Origin: WHSW01 sp035296705
Lineage (GTDB): Bacteria > Actinomycetota > Thermoleophilia > Solirubrobacterales > 70-9
Direction of reading: 5' to 3'
DNA length: 19,110 bases
Assembly (NCBI GenBank): GCA_035296705.1
Contig: DATHAL010000060.1
Span: 1 to 19,110, forward strand
Shown piece by piece: positions 12,857 to 19,110 of the stretch (position 1 is its first letter; the number at the start of each line of letters is the position of its first letter). The translations under genes were made by a program, and so were the position numbers. The notes beneath the pieces are model-generated. The model was not told the origin of the DNA. It saw only the letters and a program-made list of their open reading frames with translations, and did not search any database.

Positions 12857-13952
12857 CTGATCTCTCCTTCGGGTCGTAGAGCGGCCTGGACTCTACGCGC
12901 GCGGCGCGGCGCCTTCCTCGCACGTCGATCGCGATCTCGGTGCCGGTGTCGGCGAGGTCGTAGCGCACATACGCGATCCCGATCCCCCGCTCGAGCGAGG
13001 GCGAGTGCGTCCCGCTGGTGACGACGCCCGCGCGCTCGCCCGCGGCGTCGAGAACCTCGTTGCCCTGGCGCGGGATGCCGCGCTCGCTGAGCGCGAACGG
13101 CACGAGCCTCTCGTCGGTCCCGCGCGCTCGCGCCGCGGCGATCGCCTCGGAGCCGATGAAGCCCGTCGCCTCCTTGCAGCACCAGCCGAGCCCGGCCTCG
13201 ATCGGGTTTCGCGACTCGTCCATGTCGTTGCCGTAGAGGTGGAAGCACACCTCGAGCCTCAGCGTGTCGCGCGCGCCGAGCCCGGCGGGCCTGGCGCCCG
13301 CAGCGAGCAGCGCGTCCCAGACCGCCGCGGCGTCGTCCGGCGCGACCAGCACCTCCACCCCGTCCTCGCCCGTGTAGCCCGTGCCGCAGACGAGCGCCGC
13401 GCCGCCGGTCGTGAGCTCGAGCGTCGCGGTGTGCATGCGGGGCGGCAGCTGGCCCTCGACGAGGCCGGAGACGATCTGGCGTGCGATCGGGCCCTGAACG
13501 GCGAGCATCGCGTAATCGGAGATCCTGTCGCGCACCTCGCAGTCGAAGTCCGCGGCGTGGTCGTCGAACCAAGCGAGGTCGCGCTCGTGGTTGGCGGCGT
13601 TCGTGACCGTGAGGTAGCGATCGTCGGCGAGCCGGTAGGTGAAGAGGTCGTCGAGGATCCCGCCGTCGTCGCGGCAGAGGACCGAGTACTGCGCACCGCC
13701 GATCTCGATCTTCGCGACGTCGTTGGAGAGCAGGCGCTGCAGGAGCTCGAGCGCGGCCGGTCCCTCGGTCTCGATCTCGCCCATGTGGGAGACGTCGAAG
13801 ACGCCACAGGCGGTCCGGACGGCGAGGTGCTCGGCGCTGACCCCCTCGTACTGCACCGGCATCTCCCAGCCGGCGAACGGGACGAGCCGGGCTCCGGCGG
13901 CGACGTGTGCCTCATAGAGCGGGGTGCGCCGGAGTGCCGCCGCGGATTCCAC
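12849..13952 (-). CDS. gcvT: Glycine cleavage system aminomethyltransferase (T protein)
   Basis: Transfers the methylene unit from lipoyl-GcvH to tetrahydrofolate and releases ammonia; 367 residues, normal length. Family blocks: RTPLYEAHVAAGARLVPFAGWEMPVQY (9-35), GVFDVSHMGEIE, QYSVLCRDDGGILDDL, VTNAANHERD, MLAVQGP, GTGYTGEDGVEV, LGARDTLRLEVCFHLYGND and the C-terminal RQGNEVLD, VTSGTHSPSLERGIGIAYV. The start is GTG 13952, with no Shine-Dalgarno sequence; TAGCCT ends 6 bases upstream, which points to a leaderless mRNA initiating only 38 bases after the ftsZ stop. It is followed by gcvH with an 8-base overlap. Confidence 0.96.
   Translation of the reverse strand: MESAAALRRTPLYEAHVAAGARLVPFAGWEMPVQYEGVSAEHLAVRTACGVFDVSHMGEIETEGPAALELLQRLLSNDVAKIEIGGAQYSVLCRDDGGILDDLFTYRLADDRYLTVTNAANHERDLAWFDDHAADFDCEVRDRISDYAMLAVQGPIARQIVSGLVEGQLPPRMHTATLELTTGGAALVCGTGYTGEDGVEVLVAPDDAAAVWDALLAAGARPAGLGARDTLRLEVCFHLYGNDMDESRNPIEAGLGWCCKEATGFIGSEAIAAARARGTDERLVPFALSERGIPRQGNEVLDAAGERAGVVTSGTHSPSLERGIGIAYVRYDLADTGTEIAIDVRGRRRAARVESRPLYDPKERSVA
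12861..12869 (-). promoter_or_regulatory. Shine-Dalgarno sequence deciding the TTG start of gcvH
   Basis: AAGGAGAGA on the - strand, inside the last codons of gcvT, puts GGAG 7 bases before TTG 12856. No ATG or GTG alternative gives a full-length H protein. Confidence 0.65.
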
Positions 13953-13958
13953 GGCTTG

Positions 13959-13964
13959 AGGCTA
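13959..13964 (-). promoter_or_regulatory. -10-like TAGCCT of gcvT
   Basis: TAGCCT is followed by CAAGCC and the GTG start of gcvT. It lies in the 37-base gap after ftsZ, which is too short for a glycine riboswitch. No -35 hexamer was recognised. Confidence 0.45.
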
Positions 13965-13989
13965 TCGCCGGAGGTGCGGACTCAGGCGC

Positions 13990-15075
13990 TCAGGTGCCGC
14001 GCAGGAAGGGCGGCACGTCGATCTCGTCGTCCGACACCGTCAGCTCGCGCCGCTCGCGGTCGCCGAGGCCGCCGACCTGGCGGCGGCGGCCGCGCTCGCG
14101 GACCTGGATCGGCCGCCGGGCGAGCGTCTCGCGGCCCTCGAAGCCGGTCGCGATCACCGTCACCCGCACCTCGTCGCCGAGGCTCGGGTCGATGACCGTT
14201 CCGAAGATGATGTTGGCCGACTTGTCGGCGGTCGAGACGACGATGTCGGCCGCCTCGTTGACCTCGAACAGGTTGAGGTCCTGCGAGCCCGTGAAGTTGA
14301 GGAGCATCCCGGTCGCGCCCTCGATCGACTCCTCCATGAGCGGCGAGTTGATCGCCATCTTCGCCGCCTCCTGCGCCCGGTTCTCGCCCGCGGCGGTGCC
14401 GATGCCCATCATGGCCGAGCCCGCGTCGGACATCACCGTGCGGACGTCGGCGAAGTCGAGGTTGATCTGGCCGGGGGTCGTGATCAGGTCGGTGATCCCC
14501 TGGACGCCCTGCCGGAGGATGTCGTCGGCCATCCGGAACGCCTCCTGCACGGAGGTGCGGCGCTCGACGACCTCGAGCAGTTTCTGGTTCGGGACGATGA
14601 TCAGGGTGTCGACCTTGGCTCGGAGCTTGTCGATCCCGTCGAGCGACTGCTGCATGCGCCGCGCGCCCTCGAACTCGAACGGCTTCGTGACGACACCGAC
14701 GGTGAGCGCGCCGATCTCCTCCTTGGCGATCTCGGCGATGATCGGGGCCGAACCTGTGCCCGTGCCGCCGCCTTCGCCCGCGGTGACGAAGACCATGTCG
14801 GCGCCCTTGAGCGCCTCCTTGATGTCGTCGCGCGACTCCGCGGCCGCGCCCGCCCCGACGTCAGGGTTCGCACCGGCCCCGAGCCCGTGCGTGAGCTGGT
14901 GGCCGACCGCGAGCTTGATGTCGGCCTCGCAGGCCTGAAGCGCCTGCACGTCAGTGTTGATGGCGATGAACTCGACGCCCTTGAGGCCGGCATCGACCAT
15001 CCGGCTGACCGCGTTCGTCCCCCCACCGCCGGCTCCGACGACCTTGATCACCGCGAGATAGGACGACTCGACCAT
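13990..15075 (-). CDS. ftsZ: Cell division GTPase FtsZ
   Basis: The bacterial tubulin that forms the division ring; 361 residues from ATG 15075. GTP-binding features: VVGAGGGGTNAVSRM (12-26), IAINTDVQAL (38-47), the tubulin signature GGGTGTG (102-108) and the T7 catalytic loop NLDFADVRTVM. The C-terminal domain is followed by a short arginine-rich linker and the conserved tail DVPPFLR (353-359), the peptide that binds membrane tethers and regulators. A TTG at 15126 would add 17 unrelated residues and is rejected; AGGA 9 bases before ATG 15075 supports the choice. It is preceded by a canonical promoter and an 85-90 base leader. ftsA is absent upstream, as usual in actinobacteria. Confidence 0.98.
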   Translation of the reverse strand: MVESSYLAVIKVVGAGGGGTNAVSRMVDAGLKGVEFIAINTDVQALQACEADIKLAVGHQLTHGLGAGANPDVGAGAAAESRDDIKEALKGADMVFVTAGEGGGTGTGSAPIIAEIAKEEIGALTVGVVTKPFEFEGARRMQQSLDGIDKLRAKVDTLIIVPNQKLLEVVERRTSVQEAFRMADDILRQGVQGITDLITTPGQINLDFADVRTVMSDAGSAMMGIGTAAGENRAQEAAKMAINSPLMEESIEGATGMLLNFTGSQDLNLFEVNEAADIVVSTADKSANIIFGTVIDPSLGDEVRVTVIATGFEGRETLARRPIQVRERGRRRQVGGLGDRERRELTVSDDEIDVPPFLRGT

Positions 15076-15168
15076 GTCTCCCGTTCCTAAGTTGACCCTT
15101 GCTGTTCCGTCCGAGGCTGAAGGCAACCTTGAGCGTTTGCCGCTCTATGCAGCCTAGACGTAAAGGCG

Positions 15169-15197
15169 ACGGTAGGGCATTCCGGTTGCGCTGTCAA
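15169..15197 (-). promoter_or_regulatory. Consensus sigma70-type promoter of ftsZ
   Basis: On the - strand TTGACA (15197-15192) and TACCGT (15174-15169) are 17 bases apart, a perfect -35, a TAnnnT -10 and optimal spacing. Transcription should start near 15162, giving an 85-90 base leader that contains the AGGA site of ftsZ. It is the best promoter in the window. Confidence 0.75.
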
Positions 15198-15276
15198 CGG
15201 CCGGCGGCGATTTCGGCACGGAATCCTGCACCGTCACGACTCTCAACGATAGGTCGAGTGTTCTTCGCCGCCCTGG

Positions 15277-15301
15277 AACCCTTGATGCCCGGTCGAGGGT
15301 T
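15277..15301. other. Hairpin just downstream of ftsQ
   Basis: AACCCTTGA and TCGAGGGTT form a 9-base stem with one G-T pair and a 7-base loop, starting 5 bases after the ftsQ stop. No U-run follows on the - strand, so it is not a classical intrinsic terminator. It could stabilise or attenuate the upstream mur-ftsQ message before the separate ftsZ promoter. Confidence 0.35.
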
Positions 15302-15305
15302 GCCC

Positions 15306-16187
15306 CTATGCCGCCCCTCCGACCGCGGGCCGCTCCGGCACGCGCACGTCGAGGTATGTGAGGGCGGTGAGCTTGGGATCCGCGAGCACGGCGCTCGCGG
15401 CGGCCCACTTCTGCGCCGCGCGCGCCCCGCTCCCGAAGAAGACTGGGATGTCGCCGCGCAGCGTGGCGACCACGCCGTGCTCATCGTCGTAGCCGAGCTC
15501 GGCGATCAGCGGCCGCAGGGCCCGCGGGGCGGCGCCGGCGACGCGGGCCTGCTCGAGCGGCTCGCCGCCGAGCGCGCCACTCGTCGGCACCTCGTCGAGC
15601 TCGATCTTCGGCAGCTCCTCGCGCTCCGCGTCGCTCACGTCGACGCCGGTGAGAACCGTGCCGTCGGCCGCGATCGGCACCAGGTCGTCCCCGGCGGAGA
15701 CGAGCATCGTGGGGGGACGCTCCGAGACCTCGATCCGCAGGCCGTGGGGGAAGCTCGCGTCAACCGTTACCGACTCGATCGTCGGGAAGCGCGCCGCCGC
15801 ACGCTCGACGAACTCCGGCTGAACGTGAAGCGTCGTCATCTCCTCACCGGCGGCCGTGAGCTCGGCCACGATCCGGTCGGGATCGCCGCTCTCCACACCG
15901 GCCACGTCGACGTCGGTGACCGCGACGAGCGAGGATTCGCGGAGCCAGAGGAAGTAACCGGCGACAAGCGCGGCCGCGAGGACGGCGCCGATCGCGAGGC
16001 GAAAGCGCCAGGAACCCCGTCGGCGCGCGCGGGGGCGCTTCGCCGAGGGACGGCGGCGGGCGGGACGCTTCGTCGATGAGGGCCGGCGACCGCGCGGCGC
16101 CCGCTGGGAGCTGCGTGCAGGGCCGGCGGCCGATCGCCCGCTCGTTCGGCGCCTGCCGGCAGGGGTCGATGCCCGCGATCGGCTCAT
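15306..16187 (-). CDS. ftsQ: Cell division protein FtsQ/DivIB
   Basis: Bitopic divisome scaffold, 293 residues. A cytoplasmic tail of about 60 residues very rich in arginine, serine and proline precedes a single membrane helix (about 63-82, FRLAIGAVLAAALVAGYFLW). The extracytoplasmic POTRA domain follows (VTDVDVAGVESGDPDRIVAELTAAG, about 90-114, and the phased FPTIESVTVDASFPHGLRIEVSERPP, about 134-159), then the FtsQ beta domain to the C-terminus (YLDVRVPERPA). Position between murB and ftsZ confirms the assignment. ATG 16187 is the only start; a GGAGGGAGG lies far upstream (about 23 bases), so initiation may be weak. The gap to ftsZ is about 230 bases with a hairpin and the ftsZ promoter. 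Confidence 0.9.
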   Translation of the reverse strand: MSRSRASTPAGRRRTSGRSAAGPARSSQRAPRGRRPSSTKRPARRRPSAKRPRARRRGSWRFRLAIGAVLAAALVAGYFLWLRESSLVAVTDVDVAGVESGDPDRIVAELTAAGEEMTTLHVQPEFVERAAARFPTIESVTVDASFPHGLRIEVSERPPTMLVSAGDDLVPIAADGTVLTGVDVSDAEREELPKIELDEVPTSGALGGEPLEQARVAGAAPRALRPLIAELGYDDEHGVVATLRGDIPVFFGSGARAAQKWAAASAVLADPKLTALTYLDVRVPERPAVGGAA

Positions 16188-16223
16188 CGCGATGAGATTC
16201 CGCGCCGGGCGCCTCCCTCCTGC

Positions 16224-17138
16224 TCACCAGTCGTTCGGCCAGCGTACGTCGCCGAGGAGCTGGACCTCCGGCTCGAGCTCCACGGCGAATACCTCACGCA
16301 CCCGCCGTCTGCCTTGCGCCATCACCGCGATCACGTCGGCAGTCGTCGCTTCGCCGCGGTTCTCGACGAAGTTCGCGTGCTTCGGCGAGAGGCGCGCGCC
16401 CCCCACCTGGAGTCCCTGGCAGCCCGCCGCCTCGAGGAGCTGGCCGGCGGTGCGCCCGCCCGCCCGCGGGTCGTCTGGGTCGGGGTTCTTGAACGTCGAG
16501 CCGAAGGTCTTGATCCCCGAGGGCTGCGCCTCGCGCCGCCATGTCCGCATCTCGGCGAGCCTCCCCTTGATCTGCCCCGGCTCCGCTTCGGAGAGCGCAA
16601 AGGCGGCGCGGGCGACGACCTCGCCCGGGCGCAGGGCCGAGCTTCGGTAGGCGAAGCCGAGCTCCTCCGGCGCGCGCCGCTCCGTCCCCGCGCCCGTGCA
16701 TAGGTCGACCCACTCGAGGACGTCCGCGAGCCGGCCGCCGTACGCGTTCGCGTTCATCCTGACCGCGCCCCCGACGGTGCCGGGGATGTTGACCCCGAAC
16801 TCGAGCCCGGTGAGACCCCAGCCCGCGAGCTTCGCCGAGGCCGATGGCAGTCGCACCCCGGCGCCGCAGACGAGCCGCGTGCCGTCGCGCTCGAGGCTCG
16901 CGAGCTCCCCCGCGAGCTTCAGCACCAGGCCTGCGACGCCCTCGTCGGCGACCAGCAGGTTCGACCCGGAGCCGATCGTCTCCACGGCGAGGCCGCGGTC
17001 CGCGGCCCAGGCGAGGAGCTCGAGCAGCTCCGCCTCCGTCCCCGGCCGGGCGAAGAACTGGGCGCTGCCGCCGGTGCGCACGGTGGTCAGCCGCGCGAGC
17101 GGGTGGTCGCGCTCGACGCCGGCCGGGGGCGCGCTCAC
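16224..17138 (-). CDS. murB: UDP-N-acetylenolpyruvoylglucosamine reductase
   Basis: FAD enzyme that reduces UDP-GlcNAc-enolpyruvate to UDP-MurNAc with NADPH; 304 residues from GTG 17138. FAD-site motifs: TIGSGSNLLVADEG (54-67) and NIPGTVGGAVRMNANAYGG (117-135). YRSSAL (164-169) and GSTFKNP (213-219) carry the catalytic region, with S214 as the expected proton donor. The C-terminal LSPKHANFVEN and the glutamate in VELEPEVQLLGD complete the family pattern. The start is set by the GTGA overlap with the murC stop; the upstream extension to 17261 is arginine-rich and antiparallel-frame-like. Position after murC is the usual actinobacterial order. Confidence 0.96.
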   Translation of the reverse strand: MSAPPAGVERDHPLARLTTVRTGGSAQFFARPGTEAELLELLAWAADRGLAVETIGSGSNLLVADEGVAGLVLKLAGELASLERDGTRLVCGAGVRLPSASAKLAGWGLTGLEFGVNIPGTVGGAVRMNANAYGGRLADVLEWVDLCTGAGTERRAPEELGFAYRSSALRPGEVVARAAFALSEAEPGQIKGRLAEMRTWRREAQPSGIKTFGSTFKNPDPDDPRAGGRTAGQLLEAAGCQGLQVGGARLSPKHANFVENRGEATTADVIAVMAQGRRRVREVFAVELEPEVQLLGDVRWPNDW

Positions 17139-18430
17139 GGACCCTCCACCAGCGCATCGGCGAGCCGGTGAACGTCGCCGGCTCCCAGCGTCACCAGGAG
17201 GTCGCCCGCGCGAAGCCGCTGCGCGAGCGCCGCGTTCGCCGTCTCGACGTCCCGCAGCCACCAGACGGGCCGTCCGCCGGCTCGATCGGAGGCGGCGCGG
17301 GCGACGTCGAGGCCGCTCACCCCGGCGAGCTCGCCGACCGGCTCCTCGCGCGCCGGATAGACGTCGAGGACGGCGATCTCGTCGGCGGCGGCGAGCGCCG
17401 CGCCGAAGCGCTCGGCGAGCGCCTTGGTGCGCGAGTAGAGGTGCGGCTGAAACACCGCGATCAGCCGCCGCGGGCCGAGCTCGCGCAGCGCCGCGATCGT
17501 CGCCTCGACCTCGGTCGGGTGGTGCGCGTAGTCGTCATAGATCTCCGCCCCGGCGCGGGCACCCCTGCGCTGCTGGCGGCGGGCCATCCCCGGGAACTCC
17601 GCAAGCGCCGCCGCGGCCGCCTCGATGTCGAAGCCGGCGAGCTCGAGCGCTGCGAGTGCCGCGCGCGCATTGAGCAGGTTGTGGGCGCCGGGCACCCGGA
17701 GCTCGAGCGGCGGGCCGGGTCGAGCCGCGTCGAAGCGCACGACCCGCTGCCCGGCGGCGATCGGGTCGAGCTCGCGCTCGTCGAGGAGCGCGAGGCCGCG
17801 GGCGCGGCCCGCGAACTCCCGGAAGGCGTCCGCGAGCTCGGCGCGAGAGCGCCAGCGGGCATGGTGGTCGAGTTCGACGTTGGTCACCACCGCCACCTCC
17901 GGTGAGAGCTCGAGGAAGCTCGCGTCCGACTCGTCGGCCTCGGCGACGACCCACTCCCCGGTTCCCCAACCCGCGTTCGCACCGGCCCCGCCGTCGACCG
18001 GGAGCTCGCCGCCGACGAAGAACGCGGGATCGGCGCCTGCCGCGCGCAGGGCGTGGACGAGCATCCCGGTCGTCGTCGTCTTGCCGTGAGCACCGGCGAC
18101 CGCGACCAGTCGCTTCTGCGCGCAGATCTCGGCGAGGAGCTGGCCCCGGTGGATCACACGCTGTCCGTGCTCGCGCGCGCGTGCGAGCTCCGGGTTCGAA
18201 TCCGGAACGGCGGTCGAGACGACGATCTCCGCGGTCGGCGGCACCGAGTCGGCGTCGTGACCGAGGCGCGCCTCGATCCCGGCCCCGAGGACTCGATCGA
18301 GATAGGTGCTCTCGGCCCGGTCGCTGCCGGTGACGCGGGCACCCAGCTCGGCGCAGACGATCGCCAGGCCGCTCATCCCGGTCCCGCCGATCGCGATGAA
18401 GTGCAGCTCGCGGCCGCTCCAGTCGCTCAT
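17135..18430 (-). CDS. murC: UDP-N-acetylmuramate-L-alanine ligase
   Basis: Adds L-alanine to UDP-MurNAc, the first amino acid of the peptidoglycan stem; 431 residues from ATG 18430. N-terminal nucleotide-binding motif HFIAIGGTGMSGLA (10-23), ATP P-loop VAGAHGKTTTT (111-121; alanine in the place where threonine is common), ADESDASF, NVELDHHA and VPGAHNLLNARAA in the central domain, and YDDYAHHPTEVEATI in the C-terminal domain. The start is fixed by the ATGA overlap with the murG stop. A 4-base overlap with murB follows. The missing neighbours ddl and ftsW are not in this window. Confidence 0.97.
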   Translation of the reverse strand: MSDWSGRELHFIAIGGTGMSGLAIVCAELGARVTGSDRAESTYLDRVLGAGIEARLGHDADSVPPTAEIVVSTAVPDSNPELARAREHGQRVIHRGQLLAEICAQKRLVAVAGAHGKTTTTGMLVHALRAAGADPAFFVGGELPVDGGAGANAGWGTGEWVVAEADESDASFLELSPEVAVVTNVELDHHARWRSRAELADAFREFAGRARGLALLDERELDPIAAGQRVVRFDAARPGPPLELRVPGAHNLLNARAALAALELAGFDIEAAAAALAEFPGMARRQQRRGARAGAEIYDDYAHHPTEVEATIAALRELGPRRLIAVFQPHLYSRTKALAERFGAALAAADEIAVLDVYPAREEPVGELAGVSGLDVARAASDRAGGRPVWWLRDVETANAALAQRLRAGDLLVTLGAGDVHRLADALVEGP

Positions 18431-19110
18431 CCGCGGGAAGATTCGCGGATCGCGGCCAGGACCTCCGCGGCGACCCGCTCGGCCGCATCCGGGCGCGCGA
18501 GCCCCGCCGACGCGGCTGCCATCCTCGCGAGCCGCTCCCGGTCGCCCAGGAGCTCCGCCGCGAGTTCGCGGAGCCGGACCGGCTCGAGCTCGGCGTCCTC
18601 GATCGCGAGCGCGGCGCCGCCCTCCACCATCCACTCGGCGTTCGCGTGTTGGTGGCGCCCGGCGGCGTACGGGTACGGCACGAGGATCGCCGGCCTGCCC
18701 GCAGCGGCGATCTCGAAGATCGAGCCGCCGGCGCGCGCGAGGACCAGGTCGCAGGCCGCGAGCGCGTCGGCAAGACCGGGCTCGTACTCGAGCAGCGTGT
18801 AGCGCGGCACCGGGGCGGCGCCGGTCAGGCGGTCGAGCGCCTCGGGATAGTCGCGGCTGCCGCTGATGTGGAGGACGTGGAAGTCGCGTTCCGCTCCGTC
18901 CGGGGTCACGAATGCGTCGAGCGCGCCGACATTGATCGAGCGTGCCCCCTGGCTGCCGCCGAAGACGAGCAGGCAGCGGTCCTCCGCCGCGATACCGAAG
19001 CGCTCCCGCGCCGCCGAGCGGTGCGCCGTGCCGATCGCCGCCGGGACCGGCCGGCCGGTGACGAGGTAGCGCTCCCCTGTGCGGCCCTCGATCGGGAACG
19101 CGAGGCAGAC
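18427..19110 (-). CDS. murG: MurG glycosyltransferase, C-terminal part (5' end outside window)
   Basis: Transfers GlcNAc to lipid I to make lipid II at the inner membrane face. The frame is open to the window edge, giving 227 residues of the C-terminal part: VTGRPV near the edge, LLVFGGSQGARSIN (donor-binding start), HVLHISG, LLEYEPGLADALAACDLVLARAGGSIFEIAAAGRPAILVPYPYA and HQHANAEWMVEGGAAL, all standard GT28/MurG blocks. An internal ATG-like start (codon GTG at 18909) is only an in-frame codon, not a gene start. The gene ends in the ATGA overlap with murC, so murG-murC-murB is a tightly coupled string. Confidence 0.95.
   Translation of the reverse strand, partial: VCLAFPIEGRTGERYLVTGRPVPAAIGTAHRSAARERFGIAAEDRCLLVFGGSQGARSINVGALDAFVTPDGAERDFHVLHISGSRDYPEALDRLTGAAPVPRYTLLEYEPGLADALAACDLVLARAGGSIFEIAAAGRPAILVPYPYAAGRHQHANAEWMVEGGAALAIEDAELEPVRLRELAAELLGDRERLARMAAASAGLARPDAAERVAAEVLAAIRESSRG

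Noticed and set aside
15277..15301. Intrinsic terminator after ftsQ
   Set aside because: The stem is real but no U-run follows on the transcribed strand; kept only as a hairpin.

Overview
The window is uniformly GC-rich, densely packed bacterial chromosome. It looks like a deep-branching actinobacterium of the Thermoleophilia (Solirubrobacterales/Gaiellales) type. The reasons are the high GC, frequent GTG/TTG starts, a mobA/TolB-style secreted propeller, RTX-like and 'GDLTG-YP' stalk secretory proteins, a split Ku/LigD repair set and an actinobacterial-style murG-murC-murB-ftsQ-ftsZ order without ftsA. This placement is an inference from gene content, not from a marker gene comparison. No rRNA, tRNA, CRISPR array, insertion sequence or phage gene was seen. 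No gene-free stretch exceeds 300 bases; the longest is about 230 bases between ftsQ and ftsZ.

Layout. (1) Bases 1-1062, + strand: 3' part of a membrane-anchored TolB-like beta-propeller protein. (2) 1079-2523, - strand: a two-gene FetA/FetB-type ABC exporter. (3) 2542-6307, + strand: a non-homologous end joining block made of a stand-alone ATP-dependent DNA ligase (LigD ligase domain), a secreted RTX-like protein, Ku, and a stand-alone LigD polymerase/primase domain. The polymerase gene has no ordinary start codon and begins inside the end of ku. (4) 6304-7809, - strand: a MocR/GntR regulator with an aminotransferase-like domain, divergent from a small GNAT-like protein at 7844-8161. (5) 8165-13952, - strand: the glycine cleavage system (gcvT-gcvH, then two secreted/lipoprotein genes, then gcvPA-gcvPB). 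(6) 13990-19110, - strand: a division and cell-wall block murG(partial)-murC-murB-ftsQ-ftsZ that runs into gcvT.

Working together. Ku binds DNA ends, the polymerase domain fills or adds nucleotides and the ligase seals: a complete minimal NHEJ set encoded as separate polypeptides, with no phosphoesterase domain in view. GcvPA/GcvPB decarboxylate glycine onto the lipoyl arm of GcvH and GcvT releases ammonia and methylene-tetrahydrofolate; only the L protein (dihydrolipoyl dehydrogenase) is absent. MurC, MurB and MurG supply lipid II while FtsQ and FtsZ build the divisome.

The most striking signal outside genes is regulatory. At least six genes lack a useful Shine-Dalgarno sequence and instead carry a -10-like hexamer 6 or 7 bases upstream of the start codon, as expected for leaderless mRNAs. 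At both divergent gene pairs (fetA/ligD and mocR/GNAT) the two -10 hexamers are the two strands of one symmetric 7-mer, which suggests bidirectional promoters.
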